Positions 48,376-59,677 of a stretch of DNA of 64,000 bases are shown piece by piece. A model generated the notes under the pieces. The model searched no databases, was not told where the DNA came from, and saw nothing but the letters and a program-made list of their open reading frames with translations. Where the stretch lies: NCBI GenBank assembly GCA_024449915.1, contig JAMZAV010000359.1, positions 1-64,000 of the forward strand, given 5' to 3'. The first letter of the stretch is position 1. Every line of letters starts with the position of its first letter. The position numbers and the translations under genes are program-made. Origin of the DNA: Sweltsa coloradensis (taxonomy: Eukaryota; Arthropoda; Insecta; Plecoptera; Chloroperlidae).

Positions 48376-50183
48376 TTACAGGATAGTGTTTTTATATGTG
48401 TATTAAATAAATTGAACTCAATCATTACAGTACTCATATAATATTTGCTACACAGATAATAAGTCACACGTGTGTACTCTGTTATCTGTGATATGAGTAT
48501 GCATACATACATTATCATTATTATGTTGCAAAAAAAATTTTAAAGTTTTTATCATTCGAAAATCGCGCCACATACGATCTAATATTTCTGTTAAGCTTTT
48601 TGCATAATTATTTTTGCCTCCCCGCTTCTTGATCTAGTAATTTTTACGTTCCTCAAACCGAAAGAAACCAAACTTTTCCCCCTGCCAGAAGCAGACTAGA
48701 CATTTTTAGTAATTCGCCAATTAACCGGATCCAACATTATGTATAACCAATTAGTTGTCATCCACTCAGATCTTGACATAAATCACCCAAAATTTAAAAG
48801 TTTTAAAAAGTTTTTCTTCAAAATGTTCTTGACGTTGTATAATATTGTAATCGTCATAGTTTTATATTCGCATTTCGTTTAGTATAATATTCTTTTTTGC
48901 ACCTGAGTTGACCTATTTAGATGTTGTTTGATTTTTGTATACAATTTTTATTTTTCTGTTTTAGTATTTTAATCAATATTATAGCCTATATCGCACTTAA
49001 CTAAATATAAAATCATAGACATAATAATATGTCACATATTTTATGTTTGTGTATATGTTCTACTGACATATAAAAGGTTTTCAAACTGAATATAAAATAC
49101 GCCTTAAAATCAAGAGCGTAAAGTTGAGATGAGATGTTGTTTCGAAATTGTATTTCAACCTTGTATGTGAAAGGCAGGGTAGACGAACTTCCACACACAC
49201 TTCCTAAGTTTTGTTACAAGCATCAAAAGCAATAATACAGCAATTTAAATGAATCAAGTTAAATAAACAACACATTCCACCCGCCTCAAACAAAACAATT
49301 GCAGTTGCAAACAAGCCCGTCCACGTTTAGACGCTAGTGAGACATCGTCATTAAAAGCGCCCCACTATTCTTTCGCCTTGGGGCAGTGATTCCAATTTAA
49401 CTTCCACAGTTAACGCAAGTTTTAGAGGTGATTAAAAGAGCGATTAAACTTTGTTGCTGGTCATTTGGGACACTATTAAACAGGTAGTAAACTGGTTGTA
49501 ATTTATAAAATATATAAACTTTGTTATTTCAACTACAAATCGCCAATACTTCGACGGATTATTTTATAGTTTAACGAAGAGAATCTTTAAACATGACCGC
49601 AATCTGCTATTGAGCTTTCGACTTTCGCCAACGTTTCATCATCTCGTAACAGCTCAAAATAGACAAAATAATCAGACGTGAAAGCTTCCAAGAACTAGTA
49701 AAGTAATAACAAAATATGTCTACGCGTAAACTTTCGACTAAGCTTTGTAAGTAATAACGAGTTTTGAACACTCTTACTTAGATTGCCAAAAGAGAGTGTT
49801 AAAACATTACACAGTTCTATGGTTAAAACGGCTTTTGTAAGTCTTTCTGTGCGCCAAGTTTTGAAACAAACGGTTTCACTTTGTTCCTTATGCGACAGTT
49901 CATAACGCCGTCGCTTGTGGTTTGAATAAAGTGCTGGCATTGAATCTTAGCGACGCCATTGGAACATTTTAACTTGATTTGCTGTCGTTCCCACTTATGC
50001 TTATAACGAACCAACCAGAATCGAATATTCTCATTTCCAGCGTTGCCTAGATGTAGAATGTAATGATCACATGAGTGGAAATGTCACAAAGAGAACCACA
50101 TGTTACTTGTTTGTGTGATTCAAATATATGCCAGGCGTAGGGTCTGGAAAAAGTAGTATCTTACAAGGTTAGATGTTATTAAA
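48376..50183. other. Unassigned AT-rich spacer
   Basis: No gene or repeat was recognised. Confidence 0.45.
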
Positions 50184-50952
50184 CTAAGAAAACGCTCAAG
50201 TCCGCCGCGTTGATGGATGAGCTTTTTAAAGTTTTTAGTTTGGCGTGGGATATCTTTACTTTTGCAAGTGCTTTGTTTTGCTGCCTACGCATTGTAGGTG
50301 AATGTTGTCAAGTTTCTTTGTTTCTTGTCAATTAGTATTATCTACCGTAAAAAACTTACATTAAAAGCTTTATTCTATGGATTTTGGCTAATTTTTTCAA
50401 CTTTTTCTTTCAAAAGGTACTACATCACCAAAACCTTAATGTCCATGTATAATATGAACGTTGAAGCCCCACCCGTTTGGTCAGAAATGGCTCAAATGGC
50501 ACGAAAATATCGTACAAAAACAAAAAATCTTATATTAAAAGCTTTATTTCTATAGATTCTGGCTAACTTTTTCAACTTTTTCTTTCAAAATGTACTCAAT
50601 CACCATAACCTTAATGTCCATGTATAATATGAAAGTTGTAGCCCCACCCGTTTTGGTCAGAATTGGCCCAAATGGCACGAAAATATCGCACTACAAATCG
50701 AAAAAAATCGTAAAAGTACGATATTCATGAGAAATATTTCTTCGATTGTACCCAAAAACAATACACCTCTAAGTTCAGAGATTTCGAAGGTCCTGTCAAA
50801 TTTTCATCAAGATCGGATATGCCGTTTGCCTGGTAGAGAGTTAACAAACAGACAAAAAAAAAAAAAAAAAAAAAAAACCCGAGCTAAATTTTTTGGGGGT
50901 CAGTGAAATTGAAGTCTTCGCTTCACTCGCTTCGCTCGCTACGCTCATCCAA
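50184..50952 (-). mobile_element. Rolling-circle-like element, subfamily A, copy 4
   Basis: On the minus strand it begins TTGGATGAGCGTAGCGAGCG, with three 9-bp units, and ends GCTCATCCATCAACGCGG then CTTGAGCGTTTTCTTAG and host T. The expected CTAG is changed to TTAG. Both internal direct copies are present. An A-run lies at 50856-50877. Its left end has the multi-unit form seen in subfamily B while its body is subfamily A. Confidence 0.77.
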
Positions 50953-51925
50953 CTAAGTGACTACTACCCCAAAACGTTCATGTTTTGAAGTTTAGTTTCA
51001 AAGTTTTAGGCACTATAGTGTGTTTTTTGTGAGGGGAAGGGGGATGTTTAATAGACATCCGTCGTCACTATATTGAGGAAGTGTTACTTTCAGTTTATGG
51101 CTTATGGTGTTAGGCTGGGGGAAGGGGGTAATCTGAGTCTGTTTACTAGCTCTTACAACTTGGAGATCGAAAGTGACAACAGAAATAAGAAAGTCATGCG
51201 CTGCGCAGTAGTTTTGACATGTTTGCGTTCGTGTAAAGTTAATGTTGGCCCTGGGGTTCCATTGCATGGGACGTTAAGCCGTTGGTCCCCTTGGTACTTT
51301 TCGAAAGGAGGAGCTACGTGCCGGTACCGGGTTTCCCCTCCTCCCTGCTGTTCATACTTCATCCTCATCTATCACCACTCATCGTCTCAAATAGCCAAAG
51401 TGCATTAATATGAGACGTTAAGCAATATCCAATATCCAATAAGAAGTTTTCACATTTGCACTGTTCACTGTTCACGGTCGATCGACAAATTGTTGATTGA
51501 GTTTGAACTTTACAAGATCCATGGCTAAACCAGCGAGTTGTACCATCAGGTTTGAGTTTCTCCCCTAGACCAGACTCTCTTTCACTCGGACCTTGACCCT
51601 TGGTCGAAAGCAAAAGAGAACTCAACATTTCTTAAAAGACTTCCCTACAACTTTCGCACACTCTTTGAGAGAGTTTCTCGCGGGTGGCGTTTTCAATTGG
51701 ATTTACGACTGCGGGACCAACAATGAAAAGCGTTCTCGTATAAAGTCTTTCTATACGTCTTTAAATTGGTTTTAAAACGGATTTCGACTCAATTTCTAAA
51801 AGCTTTTAAGATCACGCGTACATAATATAACGTTTTAATGTGAAGACGCTGCTGTCCTTGGAAACTTATAAATGTTGTTTAATATGTATTCATTGTTCGG
51901 TAAAGCCTAGTAACTAGCGAACTTT
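50953..51925. other. Unassigned spacer
   Basis: No gene was recognised. Overlapping frames on both strands at 51013-51408 and 51365-51775 have no family signature. Confidence 0.4.
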
Positions 51926-52065
51926 TTTTGTCTATCCTATTCAGTTAAAAAACTGATTTACAAAGGAGGACAGCTAAGTAAATCTAGATAGATGCAGACA
52001 CAACAATGAACTACAGTTAAGTAAATATTTGAAATAGTAATATTACAACAACAATGTATTTATAC
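51926..52065 (-). mobile_element. LINE 3'-end family C, minus strand
   Basis: On the minus strand it contains TTGTTGTAATATTACTATTT, GTCCTCCTTTGTAAATCAGT and AACTGAATAGGATAGAC in the same order as at 35775-35957. No coding part was recognised. Confidence 0.75.
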
Positions 52066-52856
52066 ACAACAAGTTTTGTACTACCACTACCTTTCTATTA
52101 TATTGATAGTTGGGTCAGCAGGAAGGGCTACTTCATAGATTTCACGCGTAAAGTAGACATTATCTAGATAGGATTGTTCTATCGAGTAGTATGAATAATA
52201 TTTAATCATACAAGGGAGGAAATCTGTCAGATTTACTGAGCACTGACACGGAGACAAATAGACGTCTTGAGAACAGCTGAGAAGGCTCAGCTCAGATCCG
52301 AACAGAATTTAATTAATATTCTAATAAATATGACAGAAAATTGGTGGGACGATATTTCCCTGTTTTTCTCTGACATTGTCACAGACTTCTTCTAATTTAA
52401 GACGACGACTCATCCAAACAGATGGCTGTGACGGTTGTTCTGGTAACGACTACTAGACCTTGAGACAGCATATTTCCTCCCCCACCCCCACCCCCACGCG
52501 GGTGGCGGTAGGTTTGAAACATGGATATTGCAAATACAGTGGATTAATTCTCTCGGGGTGTCCAAAGCTAACTACTACGTAAACAACTTAATATAATTAT
52601 GTACGTAAACTTTAAAAAAAAAATCGCATTGCCAAATCTTTTAAATGACTCACAACATATTTTAATACATTTCTAAATATATCAAAATTTTTAATAAATC
52701 TCATTTGCTATACACATTTCTTAAGCACATAACTCACATTATACCAAAAAGTTTATATTTAGTCTTGTATTTACTTAAAACTAAATAGTAAAAATTAAAT
52801 TCGAGTACAATATCGAAACATTCTCGGTCACATAATTCATGTTTTACGCCAAATAT
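52066..52856. other. Unassigned AT-rich spacer
   Basis: No gene was recognised. A C-rich stretch, CCTCCCCCACCCCCACCCCC, lies at about 52477-52496. Confidence 0.4.
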
Positions 52857-52975
52857 TCCTGGTTCAAATCCCGAGATTTTCCCTCGGACATCCCTTCACA
52901 ATTGTCCTATCCGTAACATACCTAGTTAGACACCTGCTGAAGAGGGGCCCTGGGCAGGCTTCCCACAAAAATTAT
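52857..52975 (+). mobile_element. SINE-A copy with internal deletion, plus strand
   Basis: A B-box-like GGTTCAAATCCCGAG is followed directly by CCCTCGGACATCCCTTCACA and then TCCGTAACATACCTAGTTAG. About 100 bp of the family body is therefore missing. The 3' end TTCCCACAAAAATTATT is kept. Confidence 0.75.
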
Positions 52976-53532
52976 TAAGAAAGTTATTACTTATCACTAA
53001 CTATATACTTTTCAGTTTTCACCCGTTTAATCACACACTTAAGACAAAAGACTAGTTATTTTATTAGTGATATATCGCAGCGTTACCAAGAGCTGCTGTC
53101 AGAAACTCTAAAAACGTAATGAATCGGTGATTTATGCGTCTCGCCGTCTTAAATTTCCCACAGGATTTACAACTAATAAAGTTTCTCCTCCACTAAGAAA
53201 ATACACCAAGCAAACAAATCAACTGGAAATAGATGAGACGCGTGTTGCATCTGTCTTGGGCAACACTTACCCAACTAACCACAGCGCTGAGCGAGGCTGT
53301 ACTAGTACATACTTTACACACCTTGAGGTAACCGCAAGACGGTGCGAGAGAAGAGCTGGGTGATTAGAAAGTTGGCAGCTCGTGTTCTTGGTGAAGTTAC
53401 GTTGTATTGCATCGATGTTGAGCTTTAGTTTTAGTTTAGATGTTTAGTACTAAGTTTTAGTGAGACTGACAGAGATGTGGCGACGATTAAGTAGGGGATA
53501 TTCTTGGGTATTGTCTAGACTCAATCATAGGC
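52976..53532. other. Unassigned spacer
   Basis: No gene was recognised. The 78-codon frame at 53127-53363 has no motif. Confidence 0.4.
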
Positions 53533-53550
53533 GGAGAGAGAACGAGAGAT

Positions 53551-53591
<41 letters not shown>

Positions 53592-53614
53592 AAGAGACAG
53601 AGACAGAGAGAGAG
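53533..53614. repeat. (GA)n / (GACA)n compound microsatellite
   Basis: A GA dinucleotide run changes into GACA tetranucleotides near 53571 and then into mixed GACAGA. Confidence 0.93.
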
Positions 53615-54339
53615 GTTGGACGAATTATTATAGGTTGAGTAGGAACAAGTTGAATTTAAACTAGATCATGTACAAGAAGATAATACACACATATGCATAC
53701 ACATACAGTAAATGCATTGTTCGTAGTTAACCAGCCAATAGCCAACAGAAATTTTTGCCACCAGTTTACCCGGCGTAAGATCAGTTCAGCTCAGTTGAGT
53801 AATTGTAACAAAACAAGGGGTTGGGGAGGTTGTAAGGAATGATCAAGGGTACTTTAACCCTCTCAGACCAATCCAAATCAGAGTAATCAATGGAGTTTTC
53901 AATTAAACCCCTAATTTTATATTTTTTTTTGCGTTGATTAAATAATAAATATTTTTTCTCATGCCAATGGTAAGAATGGTACAGTTTTTAGAGAAGATTG
54001 GAAAAAAACATATGCCAAAGACAAGAAAATTCTGGTTTATCCAGGAAATTTGATAAATCTCTAGTATTGCAGGTATTTGAGAATTGAGATACACAAAATC
54101 CAAAATACGAAGAAAAAATCTAGTTTTAGGTATGCACCTAGAATTAGAATTTTAACTTTAAAATATGTAGCTTTCAAAATCGTAAATTTCCCAAAATTCC
54201 TTAAAAATCATGAAAAAAATATGAAGAAAATAAACATACTAAACTCGAATTGTTTGCTTAGAATTACCTAATTAAAACGGAAAAATTGAGGACTAAAAGA
54301 GCTAAAATGCCTCATTTCTAGCTAGGATAGCCCTTAAAA
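53615..54339. other. Unassigned AT-rich spacer
   Basis: No gene was recognised. Short frames at 53903-54271 are AT-driven. Confidence 0.45.
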
Positions 54340-54440
54340 GAAAGCCTTGGAAAATACTTTCGGTCAGGATTTCTGTTAGCTACCGATTCGAACCAGTAAC
54401 CTCCCGAATTATAGTCCCACGTGTGTTACGCATGAAAGTG
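54340..54440 (-). mobile_element. Decayed SINE-A relic, cluster member 1
   Basis: Contains AAGCCTTGGAAAATACTTTC, then GATTCGAACC and TAACCTCCCGAATTATAG, in the order found in minus-strand SINE-A (CTCGG...CTTCAGT, then B-box, then CTCCCGAAT). It is strongly diverged. Confidence 0.6.
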
Positions 54441-54504
54441 ATGGATTTAAAGATGTTAAGAGAAGAGCAAAACAGTGATTTTGTACTAATTAAAAGCATT
54501 GTCG

Positions 54505-54620
54505 TTTCGACCTTGAAAAACCTTGCAAAATAACTTCAGTCAAGATTGCCCGTGACTGGGATCGAACTGGTAACCTCCCGCATATCGCGTGTAACGCGTG
54601 AGCTAACATAATCGGTAATC
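54505..54620 (-). mobile_element. Decayed SINE-A relic, cluster member 2
   Basis: Contains AACTTCAGTCAAGATTGCCC, then GGGATCGAACTGGTAACCTC and GTAACGCGTGAGCTAACATA, so the tRNA-like head region is recognisable with both box regions. Confidence 0.65.
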
Positions 54621-54899
54621 CCACTTTAAAAAAGTTAATTTATGAGAGTTGGCAATTGAAATTAATTTATCATCAAAACTTTCCTCAAGAACTTAGTCGA
54701 AAACTTGTATTATATCTGCAGTATCTTTCTGTACTGGAACCATCAATTTGAGAGCACAGTGAAATATTGTCTTATTTGCCGTAACCATGGCGACTGGCTC
54801 CGTTAGTGTTTATCACACGGGCATATAAATAACATCGTCACGTTAATAAAGCAAGAGTAATAACCTTGAGTTTTATGTATTCATTGTCGGAGCAGCGCT

Positions 54900-55010
54900 G
54901 ACACATTGTATATTGTCGCAGTTAGTTACATAATGGGTGATAAAACATCTTGGCTACTAGTTGGGGCCCCTGGATGCGAGGCGAGTTCAGAGGCAGGCAC
55001 AGCACGTCTA
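54900..55010 (+). other. Candidate integrin-alpha-like exon fragment, unverified
   Basis: The plus-strand frame contains GDKTSWLLVGAP at 54936-54971. A charged or Ser-rich segment followed by WLLVGAP is characteristic of the first beta-propeller blade of integrin alpha chains. Downstream, EASSEAGTARLRM could correspond to the GxVYxC-type segment but lacks the Cys. An AG preceded by TATTGTCGC (about 54913-54923) could be an acceptor, and CAC|GTCTAAG (about 55007-55013) a weak donor. No other integrin exon is visible in the window, so this may be an isolated exon, a pseudogene piece or chance. Confidence 0.25.
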
Positions 55011-55024
55011 AGAATGGGTTTTGA

Positions 55025-55435
55025 AGGAATCGGGGGGGGGATAATGCTCCCCCCCAAGTTTGGCCAAGGGGGGGGCAAAACTTACGTGAGTTTAAATATT
55101 AATCCCAGAATTTCCGTGTTAAATATGCAAATACACTTATACAATTCGACAGTCACCTTGGTAAAACGAATAATTTTGCCTGTATGCTCCGTCTTTACAT
55201 CAAAAATTAGGTTTGAATTTACTAAAATGAGCCACTTCATGTTCATTTTTCGAGTTTTTAGAACGCAGTTGCTGTAAACCAGACTCCGGGTGCAGTTAAA
55301 ACATAACGAACTAACTGTAGTATGGTGAAATTTTCGCCTTCGGCGAAAGGGCCTCCGGCGGCTGGAGTTTCGCCCCAGACCCCAACTTCCGCCCACAAAA
55401 TCAGATAATGGATTTGCCCTCCCCCCCCCCAACTT
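55025..55435. other. GC-rich palindromic segment, possible mobile element
   Basis: The left edge has alternating homopolymers (G-run at 55031, C-run at 55051, G-run at 55067) bracketing AAGTTTGGCCAAG. The right part has TTCGCCTTCGGCGAA at 55333-55347, GCCTCCGGCGGC, and a C-run near 55421-55430. The contrast with AT-rich flanks and the stacked short palindromes suggests an inserted element with structured ends. No target duplication was established. Confidence 0.4.
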
Positions 55436-55529
55436 TCAATACGATCCTATGCGCCTGGAAGGAATCTCCGCTGTAGAATACACATCGGTTTTACCCCGTA
55501 TAAGAAAGGGGTTTGGGAAGTTAGAAAAT

Positions 55530-55665
55530 GAGTTTTAAGGGACTCCAAAGCAGATCTCGACAATATGACCGAAGGAAACCTTGGAATAGAACTTCAGGAA
55601 GGACTACTCGTGGCTGGAATCGAATTGGCAACCTTCTGAATCACAGGCCGCGTTTAGGCGACGAT
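55530..55665 (-). mobile_element. Decayed SINE-A relic, cluster member 3
   Basis: Contains GGGACTCCAAAGCAGA, then AAACCTTGGAATAGAACTTC, GGAATCGAATTGGCAACCTT and CTGAATCACAG, the SINE-A order on the minus strand with heavy divergence. Confidence 0.6.
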
Positions 55666-56199
55666 TTCTATAAGAACACGATTTAATCATGAGAACCTCC
55701 AATAGATCGCAGTACTCTTCATCGCATTGGGTATAATTTTTCCCATGCGAGGTTATACCCATACCGAGCGTTAGCTCATAAGGGGAGACTTCTGGAGACA
55801 CTCGTACTGCCTAGTTATAGGCTGGTTGAGAAGATGGGGAGCTGGTCTTTGTCGTCGGAAGTGTTTAGTATATAGGGGTGGGAAGACACAAAGACGATAT
55901 TTTATTCTGACACTGAAGGTTGAAATTTAAACCCAGGGGATGGGGTCGGAGCTCTGCGCGAGGCACTTAGGCAACCATCGCAACAAGAGAGTTCAATGAC
56001 AAAAACGCATAGTTCAATCATAGTGTAATATATTTTATGTGGTTCTAAAATCTATCAATCAACTATTTTTGGGAAACCTACATCAATACATTTCCACCCT
56101 TTCAGAAAAGTCTATTTTTGGTGTGACCATTGGGAAGATGGTTGGGGGGGTCGTAGTATTTGTTTTTATCAAATCGACCAGCATATTATGAATTAGATT

Positions 56200-56290
56200 A
56201 CCTTGGAAACTATCCAGTGAATAATGCCATTAGCTGGCATCGAACCAGCAAATTTTCTTAATTATCGGGTGTAACACACAAGTGCGTTTC
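56200..56290 (-). mobile_element. Decayed SINE-A relic, cluster member 4
   Basis: TACCTTGGAAACTATCCAGT, then GGCATCGAACCAGCAAATTT and GTGTAACACACAAGTGCG resemble the body, B-box and head of minus-strand SINE-A. This is the weakest member of the group. Confidence 0.45.
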
Positions 56291-56354
56291 TCTATGTACG
56301 GGTGCGAAGACATTTGAAATAATGTCGAAGAGATATTATATTAAGGCTGGGATT

Positions 56355-56465
56355 TGAATGGGGAGAACCTTGAAAGAATGATTAAGTCAAGATTTATTGT
56401 AGGCTAATCGGTATCGAACCAGAGACCTTCCAAAATTAGAATCTTGGCATGAAACTGTGTGCGAT
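56355..56465 (-). mobile_element. Decayed SINE-A relic, cluster member 5
   Basis: GAGAACCTTGAAAGAATGAT, then CGGTATCGAACCAGAGACCT and TCCAAAATTAGAATC follow the minus-strand SINE-A order with strong divergence. Confidence 0.5.
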
Positions 56466-56570
56466 AAAACTTTAACGCGAGTATCCGAAGGTGTAAACAA
56501 CTGATTTAACGATTGAGGAAACGTGGACTAATCGGTTCCAGGTGGAAAATACCATAACATTACTTAGTGT

Positions 56571-56726
56571 GCACGAGACGAGGTGAAACCCAGAACTATC
56601 CAAGTATGAACGAGACGTGGTGGGAACTGCCAGAATCTATTCCAAGTGTGAACGAGACGTGGTGGGAACTGCCAGAATCTATTCCAAGTGTGAACGAGCC
56701 GTGGTGGGAACTGCCAGAATCTATTC
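56571..56726. repeat. 42-bp minisatellite, three near-perfect units and one diverged unit
   Basis: Units start at 56608, 56650 and 56692 with GAACGAGACGTGGTGGGAAC, and a diverged unit precedes them at about 56571. Because 42 is divisible by 3, both strands stay open: NETWWELPESIPSV on plus and NRFWQFPPRLVHTW on minus, repeated three times. No start context, signal or family supports translation, so it is annotated as a repeat. Confidence 0.9.
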
Positions 56727-58341
56727 TTCCCGCCAATCACACAGGGTTTGTATTCAGCTTCCACACGCTGCGTCCATCATAAATCAGCGTTAAGGTGTTA
56801 GTGTCCCCGACTCGACCAGTGGACGTGATCGCTGATGTAATCTCGAACGTTGTGATTTAGAGCTAATATCTTTGTGACTGATGTGTGTGTGGGGGTTGAT
56901 ATTATCTACACGGGAACGATGTGATTTAGTGCTAATATATTTGCCTTAATTTGTCAGGTTGTCGCCATGCGTTATACACAGAGTCAGTTAAGAATACCAA
57001 CTGAACAGGAAAGATGAAAACATGTATGCCAACCTTAACAAATAGGACAAATCTACAAATAGGATACATTTTTAATATTATATTTTATAATAAACATTAA
57101 TATACTAAAAAAAAAAGTTTTGCCATGAAGTAAAACAGACAAAAAAGATTGGTTTGTAACGTTTATTTTTGTTCCCTTGTTGGTAACAGTATGATTAGTT
57201 TCAAAGTTACCGTCACATATCTTAAAATTTTCCAGTTTTACTAAATATTTAATTATTTTTCGAATGCAGTTATTAATACTAAATGCCTTGTTTAATCGAC
57301 TGTTTTAGAGTGCGGTGGTGTATTATTGAAACGGTTGGTCACAGTGAGAGAGCTACGGTGCTGCGATCCTTCGACTGACACCGACTTTACCAAACAACAC
57401 ACCGAGATTTAAAATACGATCAACTCCCGCGCGCTAGCAGCGAGCCACATCTCACGTACCATTCAACGGCGAACCGTGAACCTCGCCTTCTATTCACAAA
57501 CGTCATTTCTGATTGCCAATTTAGGATCTAAAAATACAGCTCGCTTTAATTCGCAGACATTGGCAGACCTGTGTTCGCGAAGTAATCACGATCATAGTCA
57601 CGTGATGCTTATTATAGAACGTCACTTCACTACACTCTGCGTGTTCCTATAATTAGCTGCCAGGTTTCACTTGGATTTCTGATTGATTTTCGTGGAATCG
57701 AAAACGTTATCAAAATTGTAAACCGTTGCTGCAAAGAGGAAATTCAAAACTTTATAATTATTTTAATTTTTAATGAGTTCAGACTATATTTAGTTCTTAC
57801 ATCACTTGGTACAAAATTTGACTTCACCGATAGAGGAAGTTGAGAAGTTGAGAGGTCATTGCTTCGATACCAGCCATTGGTAACCCCAACAATCCTCACA
57901 CCAATACATAGTCACTTAAAAGAGGTCACAATTTCACTCGGACATGTCACCTGTCCAAAAATGTTTTTATTCCCAATTCCTTCTCCAAACCTAAACATAC
58001 AGACAAATTGATTTCTGTTATTATGTAATGTATTTTTAGTTGATTTAATTGCAATGTATCAGTATTTGGTAGGTGCTAGACACTAAAATGTGAATGGGGC
58101 AATGCCCTTTTCTAGCAATTATAACGCATCAATGTGGTAAAACAATAAAATAAATACATACTTTTTATTGATTTTGCATCATTGTTCTCACTTTTAATAT
58201 CAACTCCATAAATTAATTTACAAGGATGAAAATAATTATTATTTTTAACAAGCACGGTGAGGGGCTACTACTTAGTCAACACGAGTCGTCAAAGAGGAAA
58301 ACAAAAACAAAATAAGTCGACAAGCGTTGTAAAAGAAAAAC
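56727..58341. other. Unassigned spacer
   Basis: No gene was recognised. A GC-richer block at about 57350-57480 has no recognised motif. Confidence 0.4.
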
Positions 58342-58462
58342 TGTATTTAGAGTCTACCCACTCAGTCACAGAACGTATTAAAAGTGGGGGACATTAAATT
58401 TAAAGCAGACCAAGCCAACTCTGTTGGAGTCGACACCATCGACGAGCGAACAATGACACAAT
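58342..58462 (-). mobile_element. SINE-B 3'-end fragment, minus strand
   Basis: On the minus strand it reads GTTCGCTCGTCGATGGTGTC, then GTTGGCTTGGTCTGCTTTAA and CTGAGTGGGTAGACTCTAAA, aligning with 21745-21860. The head is absent. Confidence 0.8.
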
Positions 58463-59428
58463 CTCTTTAGTAACGGCGCCAGGTTAGCTTATGTTCGCCG
58501 CTTGTTCGCGTATTCAGTAATGGTGGAGGTGACGGGCCACGGATATTAAAACTTTCTGGGAGGCAAGACACTTTCCCTTACCTCCAAGACCACCAAACAA
58601 TGTGTCATCCTCATTGAAGGGCAACGCGAACAAAACACGCGTGTCAATCTGAGGTCGTGTTCGGTTTTTATCGTGAGACGTGACACACGCACAGACGGAC
58701 GGACGGACAGAAAAGTTACGTTTATTTCTGGGCTTCGCTCTCTAAAAACTATTCAAAGAAAAATATTGCTTCTGAACTGAAGTGTATATTTTATAATGTT
58801 TTGGTATATAATATTATTTTTCGTTGTTATAATATGTCATCTTCTGATTAAAATTGATCAAGTTTGTCCTATATTGTTTCCGTTTTGAAAATGGTACCAA
58901 ATTACGGAAAAGCGGTAGAATATTTACATTGCGCCGTGTAAACAACACGATGTAAAAAAACAAACAGCAAGCAACTATGTAGTTTTCCCCTCGTAGGTGA
59001 TTGCATACATCAACGCTGCATTGATTTGTCCAGACTGGCGCTTAGCCAAAACTCCAGTAGTTTCGAGTACTTTGGCCTAGATAGGCATAGGATTATATTA
59101 CTTCGCTGGATATGGGTGAACATTCGGGAACTAGTGTTGAAGAAACTAGGGGAAATACCAGCTGGTATGCTTGGTATACAATACACACGTTTAGCAGACG
59201 TGTGCAACATTTATGAGAACAAGCAAGTATTGTTATTAACGTGTTTGTTGTATAACAAACAGATGTTTTTTTTTTATAGAGAAAACTTTTTCAGCCTTTG
59301 TCGATTTGAAAAGTAAGGTTTGAATGATACTTGATATTTCGTCGGAATCTGTCTGGTAGTACAGGGAAATTCTATTAGGTTACTTTAAGGGTCTCATTAT
59401 TAATGGAATAAGATTGTTTAATCGCCTA
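58463..59428. other. Unassigned spacer with one copy of the dispersed motif
   Basis: TGGTGGAGGTGACGGGCC at 58521-58538 is followed by AAAACTTTCTGGGAGG, paralleling 45177-45218. A short ACGG repeat lies near 58693-58710. No gene was recognised. Confidence 0.4.
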
Positions 59429-59677
59429 CCAACCGACAGTATTGGCTCGAGCGTTAAGCGTGCGACTCGGATTCGGGAGGTCCCGGGTTCAAATCCCGTC
59501 GAGACCAACAATCCTGACTGAAGTTTTACCCTAGGTTTTCCTCAGTCGTTAATGCGAATGCAAGGGATTTAGTCCTCTTAAACAGCCCTCGGATATTCCT
59601 TCACAATTGTCCTAATTCCAATACACTAGTTGGATGCATTGCATTGCACCCTGGACATGCATCCTATGGAAAATTAT
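59429..59677 (+). mobile_element. SINE-A, most complete copy, plus strand
   Basis: The head has TTGGCTCGAGCGTTAAGCGT (A-box region) and GGGTTCAAATCCCGTCGAGA (B-box region). The body has TGACTGAAGTTTTACCCTAG and GCAAGGGATTTAGTCCTCTT, and the 3' end diverges after CAATTGTCCTAATTCCAATA. It would be the reference copy for the family in this window. The spacing of the two boxes fits an internal RNA polymerase III promoter. Confidence 0.88.
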
